From assembly GCF_000003815.2 (NCBI RefSeq), contig NW_023365723.1, forward strand, positions 202,699-266,698: 64,000 bases of DNA, in the 5' to 3' direction. This stretch comes from Branchiostoma floridae. Taxonomy: Eukaryota > Chordata > Leptocardii > Amphioxiformes > Branchiostomatidae. Shown here one piece after another: positions 41,755-51,466 of the stretch. The notes below the pieces were generated by a model. That model had not been told where the DNA came from and did no database searches. It worked only from the letters and a program-made list of their open reading frames with translations. The position numbers were made by a program, and so were the translations under genes. How positions within the stretch are numbered: the first letter of the stretch is position 1; every line of letters begins with the position of its first letter.

Positions 41755-41941
41755 AAAACAACTGAGGCGGTGAAATGTTCAACTGGATCAAAATCTGGAA
41801 CACGATCTGTCCACGCTACCGCATCGCACTAGTTGTCAAAACTTCGTCCGCAACTGTAGTCTGGTGGCTAATTTTAAGGGCAGACGCGAGATATACATCG
41901 TGCTTAAGTAAGAAAGCTTGTGCACAAAGGACTGGTCAAAG

Positions 41942-42400
41942 TATTGAATAAACAGGAAATAAAGGACGACACTTATGTCGACTACATAGATAGCTGTACA
42001 GCGGAAAAGGAGAAGAAGAATGATCTTAAGCAGTGCGGTTCCTGTGGACAGGATGTGCCCAAAACAAAACGGCTTTGCCCCATATCAAAGATTGTCTGGT
42101 CAACCTGACGCTGGCCGAAGAAGCAGCTGAAGGGAAAGACATCTTTGGCACGATGATCCTCTCACCTGTCAGGAAATATACAGACCCAAAGAGACAGAAA
42201 TTAGTTTACCTCTAGATGACAAACGAATGACAGTCAAGAAAGACAATATCATCATCATCACCAATGATTAACACTCTGACGTGCCATACTTTCACAGTAA
42301 CAGCGCATCTCCCATCACTTATCCGATCCTGTTTTCGTAAATCCCAACTCAGCTGCATCCATGCGGAGAGTTCTCCGTCATGTTCATGATGTTGGAGAGA
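41942..42400 (+). pseudogene. Unknown transposon gene, Cys-pair exon
   Basis: TYVDYIDSCTAEKEKKNDLK, then QCGSCGQDVPKTKRLCP, continue after a frame change near 42085 with HIKDCLVNLTLAEEAAEGKD. Further on, in another frame, DPVFVNPNSAASMRRVLRHV. The C-x-x-C...K-T-K-R-x-C-P cluster looks like a small zinc ribbon. I associate the combination with large transposon genes of lancelets and corals but cannot name the group. Confidence 0.4.
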
Positions 42401-42424
42401 TTTAAAAAAAAAATTTTATAGGTA

Positions 42425-42848
42425 CAATGACACGCCGAATAGTCGAAGATGGCTTGTAGGACCTATGGACCTATTCACAAGGAGCACAATAAGAGATACC
42501 TCGTACTGCACCATCTGTAAAATGTCCTTTGACTCCACAATATCCTTCCACTCACATGTTGCTGAACACCCGGATAATCCTGTGAGAGAAGTCAAGGAAT
42601 TTGACTGGGTCATTCTCCTGTTTGGAAAACTCCACCTTGAAATGACTGCCCTGAAGTCATTTGTAGACTTCAACTTTGATGTATGGTTTGGAGCACTTGC
42701 GGAGGAAATGGGATTCAAGTCGGAAAGTGCACAGAGTGGCCAGAAACTGCGCAGACCATCAGACCAAAAAATACGACACCGAAAAGACAAAAATAATTCC
42801 GCAGCATACCTTGTGCATGTTCAATGGTATAATTTTTTTCTCGTTTAA
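42425..42848 (+). pseudogene. Unknown transposon gene, downstream exon
   Basis: The frame from 42465 reads CTICKMSFDSTISFHSHVAE (a C2H2-like C-x-x-C...H), EFDWVILLFGKLHLEMTALK and FDVWFGALAEEMGFKSESAQ. The E-F-D-W-V-x-L-x-x-G-x-x-H-x-E-M motif recalls a conserved segment of uncharacterised transposon-like proteins related to the 4852 and 45720 fragments. Intact for 127 codons, but start and end exons are missing. Confidence 0.4.
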
Positions 42849-43526
42849 ACCTCATTTAACAGACTCATCAAATTCTGTTAACGTCAGGGTTTGATGATCT
42901 CGTATATAGGCGAGATTTCCAAATTCAATGTTTTTTTTTTTCATTTAAATAGCGCGTACCTGAAGGGCTACACCGTAAACGGTTCCATGGACCTACGGTT
43001 GATTCCCTATTTCTGGGGAAGCTCATGGTTGTGATTGCAAAGTGTATCTGTGGTAAGTTGTTTCTTTTCATTGCATGTTTTAAAAGAATCAAAACAGTGA
43101 AAAAACTCATGGCCCTCTTGTCTAGCTTCTTTACTTTTCTTTATTTTGTTATACCCTAATTAAAAACGGGAAAATAGCTGCAAAGAAATGTTCTGGTAAA
43201 CTCACCAAAAAGTGTAAATATATAATTGTCGTATTAAAAGAATTAAGACTGTGTCAACATTGCCAGGCACTGTTGTACAATATACATCTTGTTTATTTGT
43301 TTCCAACAGGAAGGAGGAGTGAGGGGACCAATTGAAGAGAAACTTGAGTGCCAAATAAAGCTAACTGAACTGAAACATACCTCTCTTCTTCTTTGTCTGT
43401 TATGTAGTCTTTGCAGAAGGCATATAAGCACCAAAAACTGCACCTTATACAGAAATAGGTCAGAAAGCCAACTACGCTGGTTTTGAAAGGGACACCTGGC
43501 CCTTGAGGACTGACACGGAACACAGA

Positions 43527-43793
43527 CAGCACACTCAGTTGCTCACGGTCTTATCTTTTTCTCAGAACCTTCTTTTCGACACGGTTTCCATGATGCGGCG
43601 CGTCCCGCAATTCCGTCTAGACGAGGTGTCGCCTTTGGTGGCCCAGTGGCTCCATAAACGAAAGGCCACCAAGCGTGATCTGCAATCACTCATTGGCAAA
43701 CTTGTCTTTGTCTCTGCCTGCGTGCCGCCGGGGCGGCTCTTCGTGTCCCGGATGCATGAAACTTTGTTTCAGTTGTTGCTACCTGACTTAGTT
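43527..43793 (+). pseudogene. DIRS-like retrotransposon fragment (RNase H region)
   Basis: The frame reads MMRRVPQFRLDEVSPLVAQW, then KATKRDLQSLIGKLVFVSAC and VPPGRLFVSRMHETL. A-T-K-R-x-L-Q-S-L-I-G-K-L-x-F-V-x-x-C-V-x-P-G-R-x-F-x-S-R-M is the hallmark at the end of the reverse transcriptase/start of RNase H in DIRS and Ngaro elements, which integrate with a tyrosine recombinase. No recombinase or split repeats are seen near it. Confidence 0.8.
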
Positions 43794-44281
43794 TAGTATG
43801 TCTGGCAGTTTCAAGTCTTATTAAGCACACCTGGACAACAAAGGCTCGTATTTTACGGCGACAGCCCAGGGGCAATTCCTGAGTCATCACTAAGCATAGT
43901 ACATGTGTACATGTAGGAGCATCTTCTATGGATAGTTTGCCTGTGAAGCTGTGGTGTTACGGTGAAGATCAGTTATACTGGCTTTATTGATACATATACA
44001 TATACTTATTCGGATACCAGTGCATACCGTTTATGCAATCCCAAAAACAGTAGTGTCAATACATGTATATACAAATCTGCCTCTTTGCATCTGTTTGGAA
44101 ATCAACCTAAATATAAAGTCTGTTTTTACGTAATTTGACAAAGTTGCAACTGTGTATGCACTGAATTTTTCTAGAAAAGAAGATGCTTGGAATGGGATTC
44201 TGTAAGTAGTCAAGAATAGTTGCTTATGTGCAATTTTCCGCCTTTTTTTCAACTTCCTCTACAAAATTGGTATCGTCTCTA

Positions 44282-44673
44282 AAGAACAGCCAGTGATCGT
44301 CCAGAAGGGCGACCTGACATCAAAGTGGGTAGGCCATACATCAGAAGTAACCCGGAAAAAGATCCTGATATCCCAATTCGTCGGACACACATCGGAGGTT
44401 ACGCGAAAGAAGATCAAAGGCCATCAAGGGTAGGGTCTTGGTTGATGAGTCGTACAGGCTGGCGCAGGCCAACTCGTCTTTGAAGGATGTTGGGAGGGAG
44501 GCCCTGGAGGAGCTCATGAGTGTGATGGAAAGCGGTGACCCTATCATGATCTTTGCAGGCTATCCAGTAGAAATGGCTTCCTTTCTGGATGTGAATCATG
44601 GAGCATTGGCGACGTGTGAAAATAAATATGATATTGAATTGTGCTACCTTTACACCACAGGAACTAACCCTTG
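44282..44673 (+). pseudogene. CbbX/SpoVK-type AAA+ ATPase fragment
   Basis: Frame one (to about 44430) has DLTSKWVGHTSEVTRKKI, then QFVGHTSEVTRKKIK. The next frame (44438-44674) has VDESYRLAQANSSLKDVG, REALEELMSVMESGDPIMIF and AGYPVEMASFLDVN. V-D-E-(S/A)-Y-R-L is Walker B, and M-x-x-x-D-P-x-(M/V)-I-F-A-G-Y-P-x-E-M is diagnostic of CbbX/SpoVK-like AAA+ proteins. Walker A is missing, and after NHGAL the sequence turns into coiled-coil repeat C. The 12-residue VGHTSEVTRKKI occurs twice in a row with different codons. Confidence 0.75.
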
Positions 44674-44699
44674 ACTGTGGTGCTATGTTTGAACGAACG

Positions 44700-44945
44700 C
44701 AACCGGACAAAGGCAAAGCTGGTAGAGTCGGAGGCTAAGCTAAATGAGCATGTTAGACCTGCTGAACGTCGTGTTGGAGCTCAACGCAATCAAAACAGTG
44801 CATGATATGTCGAGGTTGGAGCAAGAGAATCAGATCAAGGAAATGGCGAGTACGTTGCACTGCAAGAAGACCGTAACGAACATTTTCCCGCTCGTGGCAA
44901 CTGCTTTGAAAAAGAACGGAATTGACAATGGAAAGGACCAGACGG
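44700..44945 (+). repeat. Coiled-coil repeat C, copy 3
   Basis: Related to 10060-10322 and 18311-18560: LLNVVLELNAIKT, QENQIKEMASTLHCKKTV, then LVATALKKNGIDNGK. It is open in the frame 44744-44995 but lacks the upstream half. Confidence 0.6.
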
Positions 44946-45570
44946 CACCATTGCGAGCAGGCTTCATACATGGGAAAGGCCTGGAAAGAGGCTAAAAGCA
45001 GTTACATGTACGACACTGACCGGAAACCACGCTAAAAATGTGCCACATAATAGCTTACACTATTAGAATATTTTTTAACTTTACTGTTGGAGTAGTTCTA
45101 CTTCACAATAACATCACCCAACACTTTTTTGAGTAGAGAAGTATAAGCTTAGGGGTAAATCAGCTGTGTAATGGCAAAGCAAAAACAAAGCATTGAGGGT
45201 GTGGCACAAAGGTGCCCCACTAGCATCTGATTGGGTGTGGGTGAACAGGAAGTTGGACATGTTGGTAAATGACAGATTCACATCATGACAATGTTAAGCG
45301 TTAAATGGAAGCCGAGGGAGAGCCTATCATTTGTGGTGGGGTCGCGCGGACAATCTTGGACATTGTGCCAAATATGGAACCTATACGATGATGGAGCTGA
45401 AGCAGACAGCTGTGATAAACGTGCAGCTGGTGCTGGTGCATTTTACTTTAACACTGTCTCTTACTTGTAATAGACCATCTGTCATGCTATTTCTTAAGGA
45501 ACTCTAGGGCTTGATCCAAAGATGATCTGTGTCTTTGATATCAATGTTTGTGGTGCCAACTTATCATGTG

Positions 45571-45599
45571 TATTGAATTGAATTGAAAAAAAAAAATAA
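45571..45599 (+). repeat. LINE-like 3' tail
   Basis: ATTGAATTGAATTGAA followed by an A-run is typical of the short tandem tails of CR1/L2-like retrotransposons. It marks the end of an otherwise unrecognised insertion on the plus strand. Confidence 0.5.
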
Positions 45600-45714
45600 T
45601 CCAGTGTTCTTATGCCCCCTCCCCACCTACTCCAGTTGCATATTGTGCTGTAGTGAGTTTTAATTGCCATCTTACGTGTTACAGAAGTCAATATCACTAT
45701 CAATATCTGTTACA

Positions 45715-45859
45715 GAGCATTGAGGTAGGCGGCTCGAATCACATGGAGCAGGAGGGTCTCCAGCGCTCACTGCAGAAAGTACGTAGAGTGGGGACACTGG
45801 TGACAGATAGACATGAAGGGATCAACAAGATGGTCATTACCTATGTTAGCATTCACTAA
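45715..45859 (+). pseudogene. Transposase-like fragment with TDRH motif
   Basis: The frame reads SIEVGGSNHMEQEGLQRSLQ and RRVGTLVTDRHEGINKMV, and ends at TAA 45857-45859. M-E-x-x-G-x-x-R...V-x-x-L-V-T-D-R-H-x-x-I is a conserved segment of a widespread group of animal DDE-like transposon proteins; the Asp may be catalytic. A related scrap (KNKALRVWHKGAPLAS, near 45180) lies 500 bases upstream. Confidence 0.5.
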
Positions 45860-46404
45860 TGCAAAGAGGCAATTAGGACTTCATTTGTCAGAGAATGTTC
45901 ATCACGTGCTTCTCAGATACTATAGCAACATTTATCACATCAGACCCAATCTCACTTTCTGATGTTGAACTCACAAAAAGGACACTGGATGAGATGTACT
46001 GTTTGACAACATGGTATTTATCTTCCATCATGACCTTTCTATTCTTGTCAATGGAACAAAGAATCTTGGGCGGAACTGGAACCATTTTAGATGGAAGGAC
46101 CTGGTTTTGAAGCTCTGTATATCATGCAACCATAGACTAACCAAGACGTACCAATTATTCCATTGTTTCGTTCAAGTGCTCGACAAAAAGACATGTATCT
46201 TGCATTTGACAAAGATGCATTTTGACTCTACTGCTAGATTATCCGTATGTTAGAGCCTGATGCTCCATCCATTACATCAGCATTGTCATCGACTGAAGAT
46301 TTTCAAGAGAGCCTTTAATTGTGAGAGGAGCCAGCAGTTTGGTATGAAGGAAAAGCTCGTGAAACTGACAGAAACGGTGGACTTTTGTCATTCTGTAATA
46401 TGTT

Positions 46405-46803
46405 TTTTTCGGCATCGTAGTAACTTAGATGGTAGTTATATTAATATTAAGAATGATTTGAACCCACACATCTTATTGTTTCCTTACCCCAACGTGGATG
46501 GGGTTCGTTTTTCATACGTTGATGCAATATGAAAGCGACTTTCAAAGATGGGGGGATGGGATGGGTGACGTTGGACGGGATATTAAGGGTATTGTATTGC
46601 CAGGTAAAGCTTATCTTTATACTTTTGCTTTGTTATTTATCGATGTTGATATTAATGGCGAGTCTATTAGTGCGTTTCAAGAAAGTGAGCCAAGCACAAC
46701 GTGGTGCAGTCGGCCTGTGTGCGAGTGTATAGCAGATGAAAATCACGTGTTCTCATTATGTTTGATATGTCGTTATATTGAAGAGAAAACTCTTCAAAAG
46801 TAG
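46405..46803 (+). pseudogene. RAG1L: RAG1-like transposase fragment, first catalytic Asp region (copy 2)
   Basis: This is the best of the three copies. The first part reads SNLDGSYINIKNDLNPHILL (frame ending 46532). A -1 shift then gives the 101-codon open frame 46498-46803: YESDFQRWGDGMGDVGRDIK, GIVLPGKAYLYTFALLFIDV, VCECIADENHVFSLCLICRY. DGMGDV carries the first catalytic Asp. The P-x-C-x-x-x-A-D-E stretch aligns with RAG1 PLCLMLADESDHETL. The acceptor found in copy 1 (TTTTTCAG) is mutated to TTTTTCGG here. Confidence 0.85.
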
Positions 46804-46849
46804 TATGCTATGTATTAACTTCTTCACATGCTGTGAACGTTCTGAATAG

Positions 46850-46976
46850 TATGAATGACAAGGGTTAAACTACTTGTGTGATCTATGTTATGCAGATGCT
46901 CGTTCAGCCAGAGATAATATGGGTTCCTTTTCTTTATGTAGAAACATTGAAGACACCTGTAGAATAGTACCTTGTT
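46850..46976 (+). pseudogene. RAG1L: Second RAG1-like zinc finger scrap (copy 2)
   Basis: The frame reads NYLCDLCYADARSARDNMGS and SFSLCRNIEDTCRI, then stop. It aligns with the RAG1 zinc-binding stretch GSVYICTLCDATRLEASQ...FHSITRSHAENLER (shared G/S-x-Y-x-C-x-L-C-x-A, N-x-x-x-F-S, R-x-x-E). A better frame is at 54747-54867. It precedes a different zinc finger version at 47110, so two RAG1-like sequences appear joined. Confidence 0.55.
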
Positions 46977-46984
46977 GTTGAGAA

Positions 46985-47436
46985 GAAATAAACTGTATCT
47001 TATTATGAAAGACAAGGTAATGAGAGTTCATATTAGCGACAGTACGAAGCGTGCACACTATCTAAGCTTCCTGAGTAGTATAATAGATGAAGTGGGATAG
47101 GTCCCGAGGGGTCTTGCTGGAGCAGGCTCCAGATTTTTGTGTACCCTCTGTGAAGCAGTGAGTGATGAGGCACTTCATAAAGTAGGTTCATACAGTTTTT
47201 CATGGACCTCGTCGGACATAAAGAAGACAGCTGCCTTTGTGAGGCTAAATCCAAACAAGTTATCAGATGCTGCTCTCAGTCAGCAAGCTCATGGCGTAAA
47301 ATGTGAACCCTTGCTTACCACAGAGCCATGGAAACGAGGGATAAATACTACCTATGCAGATATTAACATGGGCAACTTTTTCAAAACAATAATCATTAGG
47401 GAAGTAGTCCAGGTTACAAGTTGCTTAGCTAGCTAG
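46985..47436 (+). pseudogene. RAG1L: RAG1-like transposase fragment, zinc finger and second catalytic Asp region (copy 2)
   Basis: MKDKVMRVHISDSTKRAHYL with FLSSIIDEVG is followed, after a frame change near 47097, by GLAGAGSRFLCTLCEAVSDE (RAG1: ASGSVYICTLCDATRLEA). Then DIKKTAAFVRLNPNKLSDAA, LSQQAHGVKCEPLL, and GINTTYADINMGNFFKTI, where the Asp of ADIN corresponds to RAG1 Asp708. The C-x-x-C zinc ligands are intact. It ends at 47430 with a switch to unrelated sequence, so the C-terminal third with the catalytic Glu is missing. Confidence 0.88.
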
Positions 47437-47614
47437 CTCGACAACTCGGTGGAAACTATCCTAGCAATAATTGTTGCATTTCCCAGGTGTATCATATTAC
47501 ACTTCAAAGCTACTAGAAATTGGGGGAGTGGCGATTCTAGTGGCAGAGTCTATCATAGCATCGTCAAAACATTTGGGGAGGTTGTGTTGATTTTGGTCAT
47601 TCCTTCATAACTTT

Positions 47615-48797
47615 TTAATGATTAAAATTGCCAAATATTACATGACCATAGAGGAGACAACCACGGAGTCGACTTTCCACGAGAAGGACGGAAGACGGCG
47701 TGTTCGAGGCGACTTGGAAACCCCCCTCCCCGCCCGAAAATCTTCGGTACTCCAAGAGACCACAGATAAAGCAGTAGAGTGCGAAATTTGTGTCATCTGG
47801 TTCCATGCAAAATGTGCTAAAGTTTCCGATAGCCTGTACCAAGTTATTACAGAGGAGCCGGAAAATTGCCACTGGTTTTGCCAAAACTGCAAACGAGGAG
47901 CGAAGAAATTGTATCTTAAGTGTAGTAGCACTGACAAGTGAAATCCAAAGGATACATGAGCAGCTGGCCATTGTCACACATGAGCTAACCGAGGTTAAAC
48001 AGGAATAGAAAAACAAACAGAACAGTTACGGAACAAAGACAATCAAAGAAGTTACTGTAATGGCAGAAATGTTCGCGGTGGATTAATGTTCGCGGTTTTC
48101 GCGGCGACCACTTTACCGCGAAATCAAATCCACCGCGAACATTTTTCTATTAAGGTATTGGACTGCAGCAGATGGTGTTACCGTGAAATTAAATCCACCG
48201 CGAAAAGTCATTTTTCCCGGTACCGCGAAATTAAATCCCCGCGAATTTAAATGCATTTAAAGTATATAACGAATTTAGAGGAATAAAGCCAAAAAGTAGT
48301 ACCTCCAGAGCAGCTAGAGCTTGGCAACCTTACACAGGATGAACTGCTTGAGAAAATCGTAACTGTAACAACAGACAAAGTACCCAAATCAGTAACAGAC
48401 GAAGTAAAAGTTGAGTGAAAAGGAGGACCAAGAAGCAAGAAAGTTAAACCTCATTATTCACAATTAGCCTGAAACTGGTTCTAAGCAAGGAGACATAGAC
48501 AGTGTTACAGAGCTCTTCCAAGAAGAATTCAGATTGAAGATGAACATTGTAAACGCACAGAGGATGGGCAGACCTAACAACGAGAACACAAGACTAGTAA
48601 AGGTAACGATGAACAATGTGGGAGACAAAAAACAGATTCTAGCTTTGGCTAAGGACCGGAGAGAAAGTACACATGCAGTCCATAGCAAGAACTACATTAG
48701 ACCGGACCTAACTAAGCTACAGCTTGAAGAGTCAAAAAACTTAAGGGAGTCACTGAAGTCCCAACGAGAACAGGAACCAGAAAAAAATGGATGATAT
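47615..48797 (+). pseudogene. LINE ORF1 (PHD finger, coiled coil, RNA-binding domain)
   Basis: The frame 47618-47941 holds a PHD-like finger: VECEICVIWFHAKCAKVSDS, then ENCHWFCQNCKRGAKKLYL. Next come VVALTSEIQRIHEQLAIVTH (coiled coil), VPPEQLELGNLTQDELLEKI, LFQEEFRLKMNIVNAQRMGR, VTMNNVGDKKQILALAKDRR and YIRPDLTKLQLEESKNLRES. This order is that of CR1/L2-like LINE ORF1 proteins, which bind the element's RNA. The reading frame changes several times and a short inverted-repeat element is inserted at 48055-48246. ORF2 is not present downstream. Confidence 0.85.
48055..48246. mobile_element. Short non-autonomous element inserted in LINE ORF1
   Basis: About 190 bases with repeated modules of the type CCGCGAAATTAAATCCACCG in both orientations (TTCGCGGTGGATT at 48074, TACCGCGAAATTAAATCC at 48221) interrupt the LINE ORF1 coding sense, which resumes at about 48297. 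The modules can fold into long hairpins. Exact ends are uncertain. It resembles the short palindromic elements common in lancelet genomes. Confidence 0.65.
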
Positions 48798-49425
48798 GAA
48801 GAGGAAAGGTCGTAGAAGTCAAGTAAAGCAATGCTTATCCACGATTTACTATAGTACTACACACGAAGTACTATACACCAATGTTGACCCTTACCAATTC
48901 TACCCCTTTCTTTCAGCAGCCTTCAGCAGGGTCTAGTATCGAAAATAGCTATTTCGCGTATTCTATTTATGTTTACACGCAAACATTATGCACAGAGCAT
49001 ATTACTCTAACCAGAGGTGTAAAAAAAGCGGACCTAATTACTATTCCGACACGTCCAAATGACAATTAACGGTACATTGTACTTTTGCATAGTTCCGGTA
49101 GGTGGCGCATCTCGTGAAGTCAAGTATAGACCACCTTTGGGGAGGTGTTGCTAGGTAACGGAGTGTCGTGAGACGAAAATATTTCAAGATGTTATTGAGG
49201 GGAAAGTATTCTTTTGTTTACCAAGTCATCTTAATAATCGATGGAGTTAAGGTCTCATTCCTGTATTTGAAGAAACCATTACCCTATGGGTACGGATCTA
49301 TGTCATAATTTTCAGAAACCATCTTCTTTTAGAACCAAATACAATGTAGTCAGGTTTAATTTTGCTCTAAATGTTTCACAACAAGAATGATATCTATTAA
49401 TCGCGGCTATTTATTCTCTTCGCCC

Positions 49426-49558
49426 ATTGGTCCGATAGGGATGACGTCACTTCCGGTTACCAGGTATATATAGAGGTGCACACCTGAGCACAACGTGTAC
49501 TGCCAGATTCCCCGACCACGTCTGGGTACACACTCCGCCGGCACCGCCGAAGCAAACA
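49426..49558 (+). promoter_or_regulatory. Complete-looking RNA polymerase II promoter
   Basis: In order: inverted CCAAT (49426-49430), a CRE palindrome TGACGTCA (49442-49449), an ETS-like CACTTCCGG (49448-49456) and TATATATA (49465-49472), with an expected start near 49497 and ATG at 49558. Local GC rises sharply. The ATG opens only 12 codons (MSKLKMPTGGFR), so the gene behind it is broken or it is the 5' region of a retroelement. The GC-rich stretch to about 50100 has no recognised product. Confidence 0.55.
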
Positions 49559-50257
49559 TGTCCAAGCTGAAGATGCCGACAGGAGGTTTTCGTTAGTCTT
49601 CAGCGCCCAGAGACTGCTCAGGGGCGCCGCAGGGCCGGTTTCGGCCGAGGCGGCGTGCTTTAGCACTCTCCTACGTTGGAGGTAGCCTTTTTTTGGCGTT
49701 GCCAGGGCGTAGGAATTTCGGTTCCACGTGGCGAAGTTTGCATGTCTTTGACATTAATTGGGTCAGGCCCTCTTTTTAGGGACGCCACCCCGGAATGTAG
49801 GAGGGATTCAGGGCTCACGGCTAGCCGCACCTTTTTCCGCGTCCAGCGGATTAGGCCTAGAACTACGCCTTTTTAATGCCCTTTCACGGTTTGGTCTCCA
49901 GCTAGTATTTTCAGACGAGAGAGATACAGCCGGCAGAAGCGACGAGTTTTAGTGCCCTTACCCAGCAGGGCTGCCAGGAGGAGTCTGTTGTCCCCAAGTT
50001 TTAGTGAAAGGACAAAATTTTGTTTTTCTCAGAGCTCATTGGACGGCCATCTTAACGAGTCTTGCGTCATTTCGTGGATTTGACTCATTAACCTCAAAAC
50101 ATGAGTTCAAAACATGACAGGGATGTTGCAAAGGGCATGCTGTGTGTTTCTACTAGCAAGAATTTTGCAGGTACAAAATTGTTAGGGCTAAAAAAAACAC
50201 AAGGGGCTTAGAACTGCAGAAAGACGTTATTACAAAGTAAGTGCTAGCTGTACTGAA

Positions 50258-51330
50258 ATGGAGAATACATGCCGTAGAGTTAGGAACGATATGACAAACA
50301 TTCAACAGCATCAGCTTTTCCTCAGAGAAATAGAAAATTATGATATGTTCATAAAAAAAACAATTGGAAGAGGAAGGAAGTTGAAGATAGTCATTTCCAG
50401 AATTACCCCTAGTTATAGAGAAATGCTTCGGACAATTTTGTGAAAATGGAACAGGCGGGGGAGGACTTGAGGCTCATCCACGTTTAAGTAATACAACATT
50501 ATACAGATCTCCGGATCCCGATAACACTACACGTATGATTGAGGCTAGGGAAGAGGTTCTTCTTGCTGCACAACCAGGTTTTGACATTTCCCTTTCAAGT
50601 TGCTATAACTACACCCAAAACTATAGAGTTAATAGCAGAATGGCAAAAGATCGTCATCACGGTAGAGGGATAAATGCCTGTGTCTCTCTCCATGCACCAC
50701 CTAGGGTAGGTGTACCTCAGTTTGTAGTTAATCTTCACTGGTCCACAGCAAACGCCAACTTTCAGGCAGACTTAGCAGCAGAAAACCCATCAGAATATAT
50801 GATTGATTAAAAAAAAAATCATAGTTGCAAACATTGCCTCTTTCAGCAAAAACCTGGACACCTCTATACAATGCAGATCATGATTGGGATCAAAGTAGAA
50901 CATATGCTGTTACTCCAATGACACATTTGTTTGTAGAAACAAGGTTGGTAAAGAAAGCAACAATGGAACATTGTCTCAACAATATAGATATGCCCCTTAC
51001 AAAATAGACTGTTTTACACATTGCAAGAACGGGTTCTGCAGTTACATTAATCAATCTATCAGCATCAGAGCCCAGTACAACTTTCAGAGCTTACAATGAA
51101 TTGTTTTTAATGATGCAAATTCCTGCTTTTATATAGATAGATTTTTTTAAAAATCATAAAACTGGACGCCTGAAACCTTTGTTCACATTTCTTGTGGACA
51201 ATGGCCCAGCGGAAGCACCGGCAAGTGAGCTATGTCAAATGTTGGACATTCAAATGGTACTGCTCTTGCGTTTGTTGGACATACAGTAGTTCAAACCAAC
51301 TCCAAGTAGCCCACGTACTGTTCGTACGTT
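50258..51330 (+). pseudogene. Integrase-like gene of an unknown transposon family
   Basis: Successive pieces are MIEAREEVLLAAQPGFDISL, HHGRGINACVSLHAPPRVG, QFVVNLHWSTANANFQADLA, AENPSEYMID then a stop, AKTWTPLYNADHDWDQSR, TPMTHLFVETRLVKKAT and FLVDNGPAEAPASELCQM. The last motif (V-D-N-G-P-A-E) resembles the second acidic block of RNase H-fold integrases. Several stops and frame changes (50810, 51004, 51138) disable it. I remember closely similar hypothetical proteins from lancelets but have no name for the family. Confidence 0.5.
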
Positions 51331-51407
51331 GTTACTTCAGAAGTTTTACTTTGATAGGGGGAAGAATGTAACATCCCAATCTTCTATAAAGAATGACAAA
51401 GCCTGTT

Positions 51408-51466
51408 CTCTTACCCACTTGAATTGTACTGTTTGCAATTTCAATAAATCAAATCAAATCAAAGCC
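51408..51466 (+). repeat. LINE-like 3' tail (AAATC)n
   Basis: ACTGTTTGCAATTTCAATAA followed by ATCAAATCAAATCAAA: a polyadenylation signal with a short tandem tail, as at the 3' end of non-LTR retrotransposons. The body upstream is not recognisable. Confidence 0.45.
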
